Assembly (NCBI RefSeq): GCF_006542355.1
Contig: NZ_CP038141.1
Span: 62,001-126,000 of the forward strand
Origin: Swingsia samuiensis
GTDB lineage: Bacteria > Pseudomonadota > Alphaproteobacteria > Acetobacterales > Acetobacteraceae
Length of the DNA stretch: 64,000 nucleotides
Reading direction: 5' to 3'
Positions 1 to 7,731 of this stretch are shown here, piece by piece. The position numbers and the translations under genes are program-made. Numbering within the stretch: the stretch's first letter is position 1; the number at the start of each line of letters is the position of its first letter. Below the pieces are notes generated by a model, which saw nothing but the letters and a program-made list of their open reading frames with translations, was not told where the DNA came from and did no database searches.

Positions 1-1
1 C

Positions 2-1723
2 ACGTTTCAAGGCAGTCTAACCATGCCTCAGCCTGATCATGTGATGAGTTGGAGCAAACGAGAGAGTTTCCCAACCCTTGAGCCTGTATGGCCACTAACG
101 GCTGGATTATTCCCCTATACCGTTCGTAAAGCCATGCGAGGCGCTTTATCTTTATTACCAACTCTCTCAGAGTGGCATGACCCAGCACTCATTAAAAAGC
201 GCCATTGGCCAGCTTTTCACGAGGCCATTCGTTTCATTCAAAACCCTTCAGAAATTTCAGAACATAAAGAATGGACGTCCATCAAAGAACGTGCCTTATC
301 CCGCCTTGCCGCAGATGAAATATTGGCAGATCAACTCTGCTTTGGGTTAGCACGCGCCAAAGCACGCAGCAGGCCCGGCCGTAGCATGAAAGGGGATGGC
401 TCATTACGAAAAGAGCTTCAACAACGCTTCGGCCACTCCCCAACAGAATCTCAAAAAAGAGCTATATCTGAAATATCAAACGATTTAGCATCCTCAAGCC
501 CAATGATGCGGCTTTTGCAAGGAGATGTTGGCGCAGGCAAAACCTTCGTTGCCATGAACGCCATGTTACAAGCGGTTGAAGCAGGCGCTCAAGCCGCTCT
601 TATGGCGCCAACAGAAATACTTGCCCGGCAACATTTTGAAACTGTTTCACGCTTATGCCCCACCACGAGCATATACCTCAGCGGGAACATCAAAGGCGCA
701 AAACGACGAGAAGCTCTCAAAGCAATCTCAACAGGTGACGCCAAAATTGTTATTGGAACACACGCTCTTTTCCAAGAAGGCGTTACTTTCTCTGACTTAG
801 GCCTTGCTGTTATTGATGAACAACATCGCTTTGGCGTTAAGCAGAGAATGGAGCTTAGCGCGAAAGGCGTTTCAACAGATATTCTTGTTATGACCGCCAC
901 CCCCATTCCACGCACGTTACAGCTGATGGAATGGGGAGAGATGAGCGTAAGCCGCCTTGATACAAAGCCTAAAGGCCGTCTCCCTATTCAGACCACACTC
1001 CATAATATGGAATCTCTTCCCAATATCTTTGAGGCACTCAAGCGTGCTCTTGCCAATAACGTTCAGATCTTCTGGGTATGCCCTCTGATCGAAAACAGTG
1101 AAACTCAATCTGCCGCTGCTGCGGAAGAAAGATGGGCCACGTTAAGCGAACGCTTCCCCGGAGTGGTGGGCCTTGCGCATGGCAAGCAGGACATTTCTAT
1201 ACGACAAACCGCCCTTGATGATTTTCGGGATGGAAAAACACGTATTCTTGTCGCCACAACCGTCATTGAAGTGGGAGTGGATATTCCTAACGCTTCCATC
1301 ATGGTAATCGAACAAGCTGAACGATTTGGTCTTGCCCAACTCCATCAGCTACGCGGACGCGTGGGCAGAGGAAGCCAAAAATCATTTTGCCTGCTCATTC
1401 ATGATAATGCAGCCACATTTACAGCGATTAAGCGCTTAACATTGTTAAGAAATACGAATGATGGATTTTTAATCGCTGACGAAGATTATAAAATTCGAGG
1501 CGGAGGGGATCTCGCTGGCAACCGGCAATCTGGTTTACCCGGCTTTAAAGTTGCTCACGGAAACCGCCTTTCCATTCTTACCCCTGCCATGCAGCAAGAC
1601 AGTGAACGTGAACTTCAGCGTAACCCTTTTCTCAAAAAAGACGAAGGTCGCGGCCCTGCATTAAAAAAGCTTTTGACACTTTTTGATCGAGACGATCCAG
1701 ATCGACTGCTTATTTCTGGATAG
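2..1723 (+). CDS. recG: ATP-dependent DNA helicase RecG (5' end outside window)
   Basis: RecG unwinds branched DNA and remodels stalled replication forks. The frame is open from base 2, and its first residues (TFQGSLTMPQPDHV) match the end of the RecG wedge domain. The N-terminal ~120 residues of the usual ~690 therefore lie upstream of the window; the ATG at 23 is internal. Counting from that ATG, Walker A GDVGAGKT is at residues 167-174 and the DEQH box at 265-268. It is followed by TATPIPRT (motif III) and QLRGRVGRG (motif VI), the superfamily-2 set typical of RecG. The C-terminal TRG-type region is present. The gene converges on an outer-membrane protein gene and ends at a shared hairpin. 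Identification is firm; only the 5' truncation by the window is unusual. Confidence 0.96.
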   Translation, partial: TFQGSLTMPQPDHVMSWSKRESFPTLEPVWPLTAGLFPYTVRKAMRGALSLLPTLSEWHDPALIKKRHWPAFHEAIRFIQNPSEISEHKEWTSIKERALSRLAADEILADQLCFGLARAKARSRPGRSMKGDGSLRKELQQRFGHSPTESQKRAISEISNDLASSSPMMRLLQGDVGAGKTFVAMNAMLQAVEAGAQAALMAPTEILARQHFETVSRLCPTTSIYLSGNIKGAKRREALKAISTGDAKIVIGTHALFQEGVTFSDLGLAVIDEQHRFGVKQRMELSAKGVSTDILVMTATPIPRTLQLMEWGEMSVSRLDTKPKGRLPIQTTLHNMESLPNIFEALKRALANNVQIFWVCPLIENSETQSAAAAEERWATLSERFPGVVGLAHGKQDISIRQTALDDFRDGKTRILVATTVIEVGVDIPNASIMVIEQAERFGLAQLHQLRGRVGRGSQKSFCLLIHDNAATFTAIKRLTLLRNTNDGFLIADEDYKIRGGGDLAGNRQSGLPGFKVAHGNRLSILTPAMQQDSERELQRNPFLKKDEGRGPALKKLLTLFDRDDPDRLLISG

Positions 1724-1726
1724 AAC

Positions 1727-1758
1727 TTAACGCCCGGCCTGAATACGCCGGGCGTTAA
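1727..1758. terminator. Hairpin between convergent recG and lpxR-like gene
   Basis: Perfect 12-bp inverted repeat TTAACGCCCGGC (1727-1738) / GCCGGGCGTTAA (1747-1758) with an 8-nt loop, lying in the 39-bp gap between two convergent stop codons. There is no long U tract on either strand. It probably serves as a bidirectional terminator or 3'-end stabiliser. Confidence 0.7.
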
Positions 1759-1762
1759 ACCT

Positions 1763-2818
1763 TTAGAACTTTACAGAGAACTTTAAAGAGCCATAGTTAA
1801 ACAACCCAGCCTTTTGGCCTCTAAACTCTGTCGATTGCCAATTTTGGCTATATGACAAACGCATGCCATGCCACATCACAGCAACACCAGCATGAATTTC
1901 GCCCACATCCCATTTTTTTTCGGTATGAGGTGAATTGCCTCTTACAGTACTACCTTGAAGCGTAGCGTCATAGCCTACAGCTTGCCCATCCACGCCACCA
2001 TAGAAGTACCAAGCAACGGGGCGCGTCGCTTTATACGCATCGGTTCCATCCAGTCCTGGCCCAATGGTCGCATTTCCAAAGTCACTATCTAAACCCTGAC
2101 CAATCCGAAAGTTTGAAGCAACACTTGCATACGTTCTGTAATCACCCGCAGAACCTGATACTGCTGGAAGCACATCCATTTCAATCCCATAGACTTTTGC
2201 AACAGGCAAACGCCAAATACGCCCGGCTTGCAGCTGAAAAATAGGCTGATTTGCAAGCTGATGTTGCCATCCTTTGTTCGGGGTATCGCTGATTGCCTTA
2301 TGGAAACCGTTTTGTAGCTGACGCCCTAACGCTGCGGGACCCAATACACCCGCCTGAAAACCCATCACGGTTCGGGACAAATCTGTATCATTAATTAGAT
2401 TAACAGTTCCCAACATAACGCCAGCATATGGACGATCCCCCAATGGTGGCCGCTCTACCTGCGTAGCACGCGGTGTAAAAATAAGCTGTTGCAAACCAAG
2501 ACTGATTCGCTGAACACCATCGCCCATTAAAAAATGATTCAAATGAGCGATTGGTCTTGGCAAATTATCCGTGCCAGAGGTCCAATTAAAACGTAACCCA
2601 GAGGTATAATACTGATCGGACGTTCCTTTAAACGTCGAAACAGCGTCATTCTCCCCTTGTAAAGTCCACGTTCCGTAATGATCTTGTTGAGGAGTCGCCC
2701 TTGCTGAAGTGCTCAGCACAATTAAAGACAAAGCGCCAAAAGAAAGAGATAACCGCTTCTGCAACAATACACACCTCAGTTTCTGGGAGAGCCCAGTCAA
2801 ATGCTCAATTTTTATCAA
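1763..2818 (-). CDS. lpxR: LpxR-family lipid A 3'-O-deacylase (DUF2219 outer-membrane protein)
   Basis: Predicted outer-membrane beta-barrel enzyme that removes the 3'-acyloxyacyl chain of lipid A. The signal peptide has a hydrophobic core at about 24-36 and a likely cleavage after ARA (residue ~41). The start of the mature part carries ENDAVSTFKGTSDQYYTSG, with Asn57, Asp58 and Asp68 matching the calcium-binding and catalytic region of Salmonella LpxR. GDRPYAG is at 128-134, and His173 in GFHKA matches the catalytic histidine. The chain ends in Phe, as expected for barrel assembly. Amphipathic strands alternate throughout. The start is the only ATG giving a complete signal peptide. It is monocistronic, convergent with recG and divergent from the cold-shock gene. 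Family assignment comes from motif recognition; activity is inferred. Confidence 0.82.
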   Translation of the reverse strand: MIKIEHLTGLSQKLRCVLLQKRLSLSFGALSLIVLSTSARATPQQDHYGTWTLQGENDAVSTFKGTSDQYYTSGLRFNWTSGTDNLPRPIAHLNHFLMGDGVQRISLGLQQLIFTPRATQVERPPLGDRPYAGVMLGTVNLINDTDLSRTVMGFQAGVLGPAALGRQLQNGFHKAISDTPNKGWQHQLANQPIFQLQAGRIWRLPVAKVYGIEMDVLPAVSGSAGDYRTYASVASNFRIGQGLDSDFGNATIGPGLDGTDAYKATRPVAWYFYGGVDGQAVGYDATLQGSTVRGNSPHTEKKWDVGEIHAGVAVMWHGMRLSYSQNWQSTEFRGQKAGLFNYGSLKFSVKF

Positions 2819-2961
2819 CTACGAGGTTTCTACTTTTAAGCCCAAACACCTCAAGTGCAAGTGATCTATATTAAATTATCATCATTTAATCATTTTTTTT
2901 ATTTTAACTGTGGCAGAAAAAGAAAAAAGCGTGTTAGGCTTTATTTTGAGGAAGACATCCT

Positions 2962-2982
2962 ATGTTAACCTCGTTTTTTTGA
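2962..2982 (+). CDS. Possible 6-codon leader ORF upstream of the cold-shock gene
   Basis: ATG at 2962 encodes MLTSFF and then stops. It is preceded by a strong ribosome binding site, GAGGAAG at 2948-2954, with an ideal 7-nt spacer. The AGGA of that site can pair with TCCT just before the ATG (AGGA-AGACA-TCCT). No other ORF uses this site, so a translated mini-leader is plausible but unproven. Confidence 0.25.
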   Translation: MLTSFF

Positions 2983-2993
2983 ATTAAGTTACA

Positions 2994-3044
2994 ATGGGTA
3001 TTCCCCCCATTGGAGACCCCAGTTTTCGGGATTTAGACCGTTGA
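2994..3044 (+). CDS. Possible 16-codon leader peptide overlapping the cold-shock gene start
   Basis: ATG at 2994 opens a 16-residue frame, MGIPPIGDPSFRDLDR. Its TGA (3042-3044) overlaps the TTG start codon (3041-3043) of the cold-shock gene as TTGA. Such an overlap is typical of translational coupling. The ribosome binding site is weak. Function as a real peptide, a coupling device or chance cannot be decided without comparing related genomes. Confidence 0.35.
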   Translation: MGIPPIGDPSFRDLDR

Positions 3045-3727
3045 GAAACAACAGAACCGACCGCAGCAACTTTAACTCATCCCGCCGCGGCGGATTTGAT
3101 GGGGACTTTATGTCCCAGCCGTCCTATGGCGATCGTGGTGGATTTGGTGGTGGCTATAATAGCGCACCTCGTCGCACCGGCGGTGGCGGAAGCTTTGCAA
3201 CTGCTTCAGGACCAGAAATCAGTTCCCGCGTAAAATGGTTCAATACAGAGAAAGGCTTCGGCTTTATTGAACTTTCGGATGGCTCTGGTGACGTATTCCT
3301 ACATGCTAATGCCCTTAGCAATGCAGGCTATAATGGCGTAAACCCTGGTGCAACCGTGGTTGTTCGTATTGGACAAGGTCCAAAAGGCCGTCAAGTTGCA
3401 GAAGTTGTGTCCGTTGACGAAAGCACAGCAGAAGCTCCTCGCCCAAGAGCACAGTTTGCTCCTCAGCCTAAATTTGGCGGAGCAGCACGCCCAGGACGCC
3501 CAGCACCTGATATGTCTACAGCGGAAGACATCCGCGGCATCGTAAAATGGTATAATGCGACCAAAGGCTTTGGTTTCATCACACCAGAAGATGGCGGAAA
3601 AGATATCTTCGTTCATGCATCTGCTTTAGAGCGCTCTCACCTTCAAACACTTGATGAAGGTCAGAATATCCATGTGAAAGTTGTTCAAGGACAAAAAGGT
3701 CCTGAAGCAGCTGAAATCAGCGCATAA
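3041..3727 (+). CDS. Tandem cold-shock-domain RNA-binding protein
   Basis: Nucleic-acid-binding protein of the CspA superfamily with two cold-shock domains, probably an RNA chaperone or anti-terminator. A Gly/Arg-rich, likely disordered N-terminus (1-58) precedes domain 1 (about 62-126; VKWFNTEKGFGFI as RNP1, DVFLH as RNP2). A Pro/Ala-rich linker leads to domain 2 (about 164-227; VKWYNATKGFGFI, DIFVH). Both RNP motifs are intact. The frame opens with TTG at 3041, which overlaps the stop of a 16-codon upstream ORF. An alternative ATG at 3110 has GGGGA at a suitable distance and would give 205 residues. Single-domain CSPs are about 70 residues; doubled forms of this size are common in alphaproteobacteria. 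The gene ends at a strong hairpin. Confidence 0.85.
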   Translation: MRNNRTDRSNFNSSRRGGFDGDFMSQPSYGDRGGFGGGYNSAPRRTGGGGSFATASGPEISSRVKWFNTEKGFGFIELSDGSGDVFLHANALSNAGYNGVNPGATVVVRIGQGPKGRQVAEVVSVDESTAEAPRPRAQFAPQPKFGGAARPGRPAPDMSTAEDIRGIVKWYNATKGFGFITPEDGGKDIFVHASALERSHLQTLDEGQNIHVKVVQGQKGPEAAEISA

Positions 3728-3728
3728 G

Positions 3729-3750
3729 ACAAGAGTTCCAATACTCTTGT
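3729..3750 (+). repeat. Small inverted repeat after the cold-shock gene
   Basis: ACAAGAGT (3729-3736) / ACTCTTGT (3743-3750) form a perfect 8-bp stem with a 6-nt loop two bases after the stop codon. It stands immediately before a larger terminator hairpin, so the transcript end has two stems in tandem. Confidence 0.55.
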
Positions 3751-3757
3751 TCATATT

Positions 3758-3791
3758 AAAAAACCGCTACATTAATGTGTAGCGGTTTTTT
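3758..3791. terminator. Bidirectional Rho-independent terminator (cold-shock gene / smpB)
   Basis: Perfect 14-bp stem: AAAAAACCGCTACA (3758-3771) / TGTAGCGGTTTTTT (3778-3791), 6-nt loop. The flanking A and T runs supply a U tract on both strands. It sits between the convergent cold-shock gene and smpB. Confidence 0.9.
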
Positions 3792-4286
3792 TTAATATTC
3801 TTTACCTTTACTCCGAAGTAAACGAGCTTTATCTCGTTGCCAATCTCGCTCAGCTATAGCGTGACGCTTGTCTTCTTTTTTACGCCCTTGGCCTACGCCA
3901 AGCGTAACTTTCGCCACACCTCGACTGTTAAAATGTATATCCAGCGGAACAAGAGAAACACCTGCACGAGCAACGGCACCTAACAGATGATTAACTTGTT
4001 TTTTATGAAGCAAAAGCTTTCGTGGAGCGCGTGTATCAAAGCGTGATAAAACGCCGCCTTGATACTCTGGAATATAAGAGTTGTATAAAAAAATCTCTCC
4101 GTCACGCTCACCTGCATAGGCTTCTGCAATAGTTGCACGGCCAAGACGCAAGCTTTTTACTTCCGGCCCCTTCAAAACTATTCCAGCTTCTATTGTTTCT
4201 ATTATCGTATAATTAAATCGACCTTTTCGATTTTGAGCAGCGATCCCATGAGAAATCATTCCGCTTTTTTGTTTCTTTGCAGCCAT
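3792..4286 (-). CDS. smpB: SsrA (tmRNA)-binding protein SmpB
   Basis: SmpB binds tmRNA and delivers it to stalled ribosomes for trans-translation; the tagged products are degraded by ClpXP, also encoded in this window. The 164-residue length is normal for the family. Diagnostic segments are IAQNRKGRFNY-like near the N-terminus, GPEVKSLR, the SYIPEY loop, R.LLLHK and the basic C-terminal tail GRKKEDKRHAIAERDW. The start ATG follows dapA by 9 bases, so it is the last gene of a kdsB-pheA-dapA-smpB run. It ends right at the bidirectional terminator. Nothing unusual. Confidence 0.97.
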   Translation of the reverse strand: MAAKKQKSGMISHGIAAQNRKGRFNYTIIETIEAGIVLKGPEVKSLRLGRATIAEAYAGERDGEIFLYNSYIPEYQGGVLSRFDTRAPRKLLLHKKQVNHLLGAVARAGVSLVPLDIHFNSRGVAKVTLGVGQGRKKEDKRHAIAERDWQRDKARLLRSKGKEY

Positions 4287-4295
4287 TGAAAAAAT

Positions 4296-5189
4296 TTAAC
4301 CCAATAAACCAAGAGAACGCAGTGCAGCATCAATCGCTGTCCGCGTTGCTTCTTGTGGTTCCACCAAAGGAAGTCTTAACGTTGGAGAACAAAAACCTAA
4401 CCGAGACATCGCATATTTCACGGGACCAGGATTAGCTTCCATAAACATAGCATCATGTAGTGGAGATAGTTTATCCTGCAATGCAATCGCATCAGAAATA
4501 CGGCCTTCTTGCCATGCTTTATGCATATCAGAGGATAATTTAGGCACGACGTTTGATGTTACACCAATACATCCATGTCCACCCGCAGCCAAGAAAGACA
4601 GAACTGTATTATCGTCTCCAGAAAGCTGCGTAAACTCTTTATTAACATGCCGTCTCACAGCAATAGGACGAGCCATATTGGCGGTTGCATCCTTGGTACC
4701 AACGATATTCGGATGCTTGGCTAAACGCCCCATTGTTTCAGGTGTGATATCAACGATAGAACGGCCAGGAATGCAATATAAATAAAGAGGCAATGGTGTA
4801 GCATCTGCCACCGTCATAAAGTGGCGATACAAACCTTCTTGTGTTGGCTTATTGTAATATGGAACGACAACCAGAACACTATCTGCACCGACTGCATGTG
4901 CGTGCTTTGCCATACCCACGGCCTCAGATGTGCTGTTGGAGCCGGCTCCTGCCATAACCAAAGCACGGCCATTTGCTGTTTTTACACAATGCTCCACAAT
5001 CTGATTATGTTCCGTGTGAGAGAGCGTTGGGCTTTCACCAGTTGTTCCAGCAGGAATAAGACCCGTCGTTCCATTTTCAATCTGATGTTCAATGAGCCGT
5101 GTTGCAGCATCAAAATCAACACGACCATCTTCATGCATCGGTGTAATTAAAGCTGTTAACGACCCCTGATATGTACCCTGCTGTGCCAT
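4296..5189 (-). CDS. dapA: 4-hydroxy-tetrahydrodipicolinate synthase
   Basis: Condenses pyruvate with aspartate semialdehyde, the first committed step to lysine and diaminopimelate. With the chosen start it has 297 residues, the standard DapA length. GTTGES (about 48-53), the Tyr of LYCIPGR (~138) and Schiff-base Lys in VGTKDATAN (~166) are all present. The frame extends upstream to 5246, but those 19 residues are charged and non-homologous. ATG 5189 is preceded by AAGGTGA at a suitable spacing. A small hairpin (GGAGTA-ATAA-TACTCC, 5214-5229) lies between pheA and this start and might modulate downstream expression. It is co-directional with pheA and smpB. Confidence 0.95.
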   Translation of the reverse strand: MAQQGTYQGSLTALITPMHEDGRVDFDAATRLIEHQIENGTTGLIPAGTTGESPTLSHTEHNQIVEHCVKTANGRALVMAGAGSNSTSEAVGMAKHAHAVGADSVLVVVPYYNKPTQEGLYRHFMTVADATPLPLYLYCIPGRSIVDITPETMGRLAKHPNIVGTKDATANMARPIAVRRHVNKEFTQLSGDDNTVLSFLAAGGHGCIGVTSNVVPKLSSDMHKAWQEGRISDAIALQDKLSPLHDAMFMEANPGPVKYAMSRLGFCSPTLRLPLVEPQEATRTAIDAALRSLGLLG

Positions 5190-5249
5190 TACCTTACTCA
5201 CCTTTGTTTTCGAGGAGTAATAATACTCCACCTTTTTTCTGTACAAACA

Positions 5250-6080
5250 TCAAACGCGTATAGGGCTGCGCGGATATGCCCCCAAAACCTTTAGGTCATC
5301 ACTCACATGCTTCAATTCATCCAAAGCAGAAGATAACGCCGATTGCTCTGGATGTCCTTCGACATCCATCAAAAACTGCGTTGCTGCAAAAGAACCATTT
5401 AACATATAACTCTCAAGCCGAGTCATATTTATGTCATGCTTTGAAAACACTCCCAAGGCCGCATACAGTGCACCGGGGTGATTATCAACACGCATGAGTA
5501 ATGTTGTCAGTATATCTTCCCGGGTGGGATCTGGATAACTGGTTTTCTTCGCAACAACATAAAAGCGTGTCGTATTATGTGCTGCATCTTCAACATTCTG
5601 TCTTAATGTCACCAGCCCATTTAACTCACCAGCAAGGGATGATGCAACCGCAGCGCTTTCTTTCCTGTTCCACGAAGCCACCATTTCAGCAGCGCCAGCA
5701 GTATCAAACTCTGGAACAGGTTCTAAATCCAGCTCTTTAATTAAGTTGCGAATTTGCCCCATTGCCACCGGATGGGTGTGAACTTTTTTTATATCAGATT
5801 CTTTCGCGCCTTTTATCCCCAGCAAACAATGCTCAACCCGTAAAAAATGCTCTCCAATAATATGTAAATTCGCATTGGGTAACAAAGCATGTATTTCTGG
5901 AACGCGACCTGCAAGGGAGTTTTCACACGCAAGCAACCCCTCGTCAGCCTCGCCATCATGCACAGCTTCAATCGCAGCAGCAAAACTGGAACACGGCAAT
6001 GTAGACCATCCGGGGCGTATCTGCCGACACGCCAGATCTGAATACGCACCAGGACGCCCCTGAAAAGCAATTACCGGCAT
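5250..6080 (-). CDS. pheA: Prephenate dehydratase with ACT domain
   Basis: Converts prephenate to phenylpyruvate in phenylalanine synthesis. The 276 residues are organised as a catalytic PDT domain (about 3-180) with the active-site TTR triplet at 170-172, then an ACT regulatory domain (about 193-270) that would bind phenylalanine. The ACT segment reads LESYM where enteric enzymes have ESRP; as far as I recall that is usual in alphaproteobacteria. The start ATG overlaps the end of kdsB by 10 bases, implying coupled translation. No chorismate mutase domain is fused, unlike E. coli PheA. Confidence 0.95.
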   Translation of the reverse strand: MPVIAFQGRPGAYSDLACRQIRPGWSTLPCSSFAAAIEAVHDGEADEGLLACENSLAGRVPEIHALLPNANLHIIGEHFLRVEHCLLGIKGAKESDIKKVHTHPVAMGQIRNLIKELDLEPVPEFDTAGAAEMVASWNRKESAAVASSLAGELNGLVTLRQNVEDAAHNTTRFYVVAKKTSYPDPTREDILTTLLMRVDNHPGALYAALGVFSKHDINMTRLESYMLNGSFAATQFLMDVEGHPEQSALSSALDELKHVSDDLKVLGAYPRSPIRV

Positions 6081-6805
6081 TCTATCATTCCTCTTACGCG
6101 CTCAAGGTCTTCAGGAGTATCTACCCCTAATGGAGCATGCTCTATTTGTGCACAACCAATACTCATGCCCGCTTCAAGCGCCCTCAATTGCTCTAAACTC
6201 TCACGTTTTTCTAGACCAGATGGTGGCAAAGAAATAAATTTCTTCAATGCAGCCCGGCGCCAAGCATATACGCCGACATGATGCCAATGCGTCCCTTCTC
6301 CCCACGGAATCAAAGAGCGTGAAAAATAGAGCGCTCTCGTAACGGATTTTTCTCCGAAGTCACACGCAACTTTTACAACCTGAGGTGCAGATTTTTCATG
6401 TTCATCTTTAATCGGCGCCACCAACGTTCCAATATCAACGTTTTGGTCCTCTAGAGGCTTTAAAGCAGAACGCAAATCATCCGGTTTTATTAATGGTAAA
6501 TCACCTTGGAGATTAATCACAACGTCATATTTCTCCAATGGATCAAACTTTTGAAGTGCATCATACACACGGTCAGAGCCACTGGGTAAAGACGACTCGG
6601 TTAAAACTCCCAAGACCCCATCCATCCCCTCGATGGCATCTAAAATCTCTTGGTCTCCAGCCGCAACCACCACTTTGCCAATGTTAGCCTGTTGCGCACG
6701 TTTTACAACATGGGCAATCATGGGCAGACTACCAATATGAGCAAGGGGTTTGCGTGGGAGTCTCGTGGAAGCTAAGCGGGAAGGAATGATTATAATCGGT
6801 TGCAT
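6071..6805 (-). CDS. kdsB: 3-deoxy-manno-octulosonate cytidylyltransferase
   Basis: Activates Kdo as CMP-Kdo for lipopolysaccharide inner-core synthesis. The N-terminal IIIIPSRLASTRLPRKPL nucleotide-binding signature begins right after the chosen ATG at 6805, giving 244 residues, normal for KdsB. GDLPLIKPDDL and the HHVGVYAWRR region are also conserved. The open frame runs on to 6850, but the 15 extra residues are not part of the family; AGAGAAG lies just upstream of the chosen ATG. It is divergent from the HisN-like gene, with 87 bases between the two chosen starts, and overlaps pheA. The kdsB-pheA pairing is common in alphaproteobacteria. Confidence 0.95.
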   Translation of the reverse strand: MQPIIIIPSRLASTRLPRKPLAHIGSLPMIAHVVKRAQQANIGKVVVAAGDQEILDAIEGMDGVLGVLTESSLPSGSDRVYDALQKFDPLEKYDVVINLQGDLPLIKPDDLRSALKPLEDQNVDIGTLVAPIKDEHEKSAPQVVKVACDFGEKSVTRALYFSRSLIPWGEGTHWHHVGVYAWRRAALKKFISLPPSGLEKRESLEQLRALEAGMSIGCAQIEHAPLGVDTPEDLERVRGMIECR

Positions 6806-6892
6806 GGCTTCTCTGATGCCGCTCACCCAGCGCAGCGTCAACTCATACATTGATCATTGGTGTCTGACAGCATTAAAAAAGGTAAAAAGCAT

Positions 6893-7690
6893 ATGAACAA
6901 ATCAGTTCTCGAAAAAGCAATTACTATTGCTGAGGCGTGCGCAGATGCCGCTCACCGAACCGTTGCTCCTTATTTCCGCACCCCCCTACAAGCAGATGCC
7001 AAAATGGACGACAGCCCAGTCACAATTGCAGATCGTGCTGCTGAAAAAGCAATGCGTACCATTATTGAAAACGCATTCCCTGAGCATGCTATTCTGGGTG
7101 AAGAAGGTGGCAGGTCTGGATCAGAAAGCGAGTGGCAATGGGTGCTTGACCCTATTGATGGAACACGCGCTTTTCTAACCGGGCGCCTTTCATTTGGTTC
7201 ACTTATATCCCTTTTCCACCAAGGAAAACCCGTTCTGGGAATTATTGATCAGCCCGTTACCAATGAGCGGTGGATTGGTGTCAAAGATGAACCCACTCGC
7301 TTTATTTCAGACGTCCTTCCTGGGCATATTGGTACCCGCACCAGCCTCGACCTAAGCTATGCTGAATTATCCTGCACATCTCCTGATATTATGTCCCCCG
7401 AAGAGCTACTCCGATTTAACAACCTCAAAAAAGTAGTCCGTCGTACCTCTTGGGGTGGTGATTGTTATGCTTATGGTCTACTCGCACTGGGTCAAATCGA
7501 TATCATCGCCGAAAGCTCGATGAAACCATGGGATTGGGCAGCTCTCGTTCCAATCATTGAAGGCGCAGGAGGCCGTATGACAAATTGGCAAGGCGAGCCA
7601 CTTGATTTAAATAATAATGACGGCACCGTACTCGCTGTAGGCAACCCTCAATTGATGCCAGAAATTATTAAGCATCTTTCTGCGAGATAA
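6893..7690 (+). CDS. hisN: Inositol-monophosphatase-family phosphatase, likely histidinol-phosphatase (HisN type)
   Basis: Mg-dependent phosphatase of the FIG superfamily. GEEGG (about 69-73), DPIDGTRAF (86-94) and PWDWAALVPIIEGAGG (about 212-227) are the metal-binding motifs. Closest resemblance is to HisN-type histidinol-phosphatases, which are monofunctional in organisms without the HisB phosphatase domain; inositol-1-phosphatase activity is an alternative. ATG 6893 is preceded by AAAGGTAAA and yields 265 residues. The longer frame from a TTG at 6857 lacks a ribosome binding site and adds a Lys-rich tail. Followed after 41 bases by serA. Confidence 0.85.
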   Translation: MNKSVLEKAITIAEACADAAHRTVAPYFRTPLQADAKMDDSPVTIADRAAEKAMRTIIENAFPEHAILGEEGGRSGSESEWQWVLDPIDGTRAFLTGRLSFGSLISLFHQGKPVLGIIDQPVTNERWIGVKDEPTRFISDVLPGHIGTRTSLDLSYAELSCTSPDIMSPEELLRFNNLKKVVRRTSWGGDCYAYGLLALGQIDIIAESSMKPWDWAALVPIIEGAGGRMTNWQGEPLDLNNNDGTVLAVGNPQLMPEIIKHLSAR

Positions 7691-7731
7691 ACGATAGGCT
7701 AAGTCTTTTCTTAGGCACCTTTCAAGCCAAT

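Noticed and set aside
5190-5246. Longer dapA start with 19 extra residues
   Set aside because: Charged, non-homologous extension; the ATG at 5189 has the ribosome binding site and the family length.
5280-5480. Unusual LESYM in the PheA ACT domain instead of ESRP
   Set aside because: As far as I recall this variant is normal in alphaproteobacterial prephenate dehydratases.
6806-6850. Longer kdsB start
   Set aside because: Fifteen unrelated residues precede the conserved IIIIPSRL start; the 6805 ATG fits the family.
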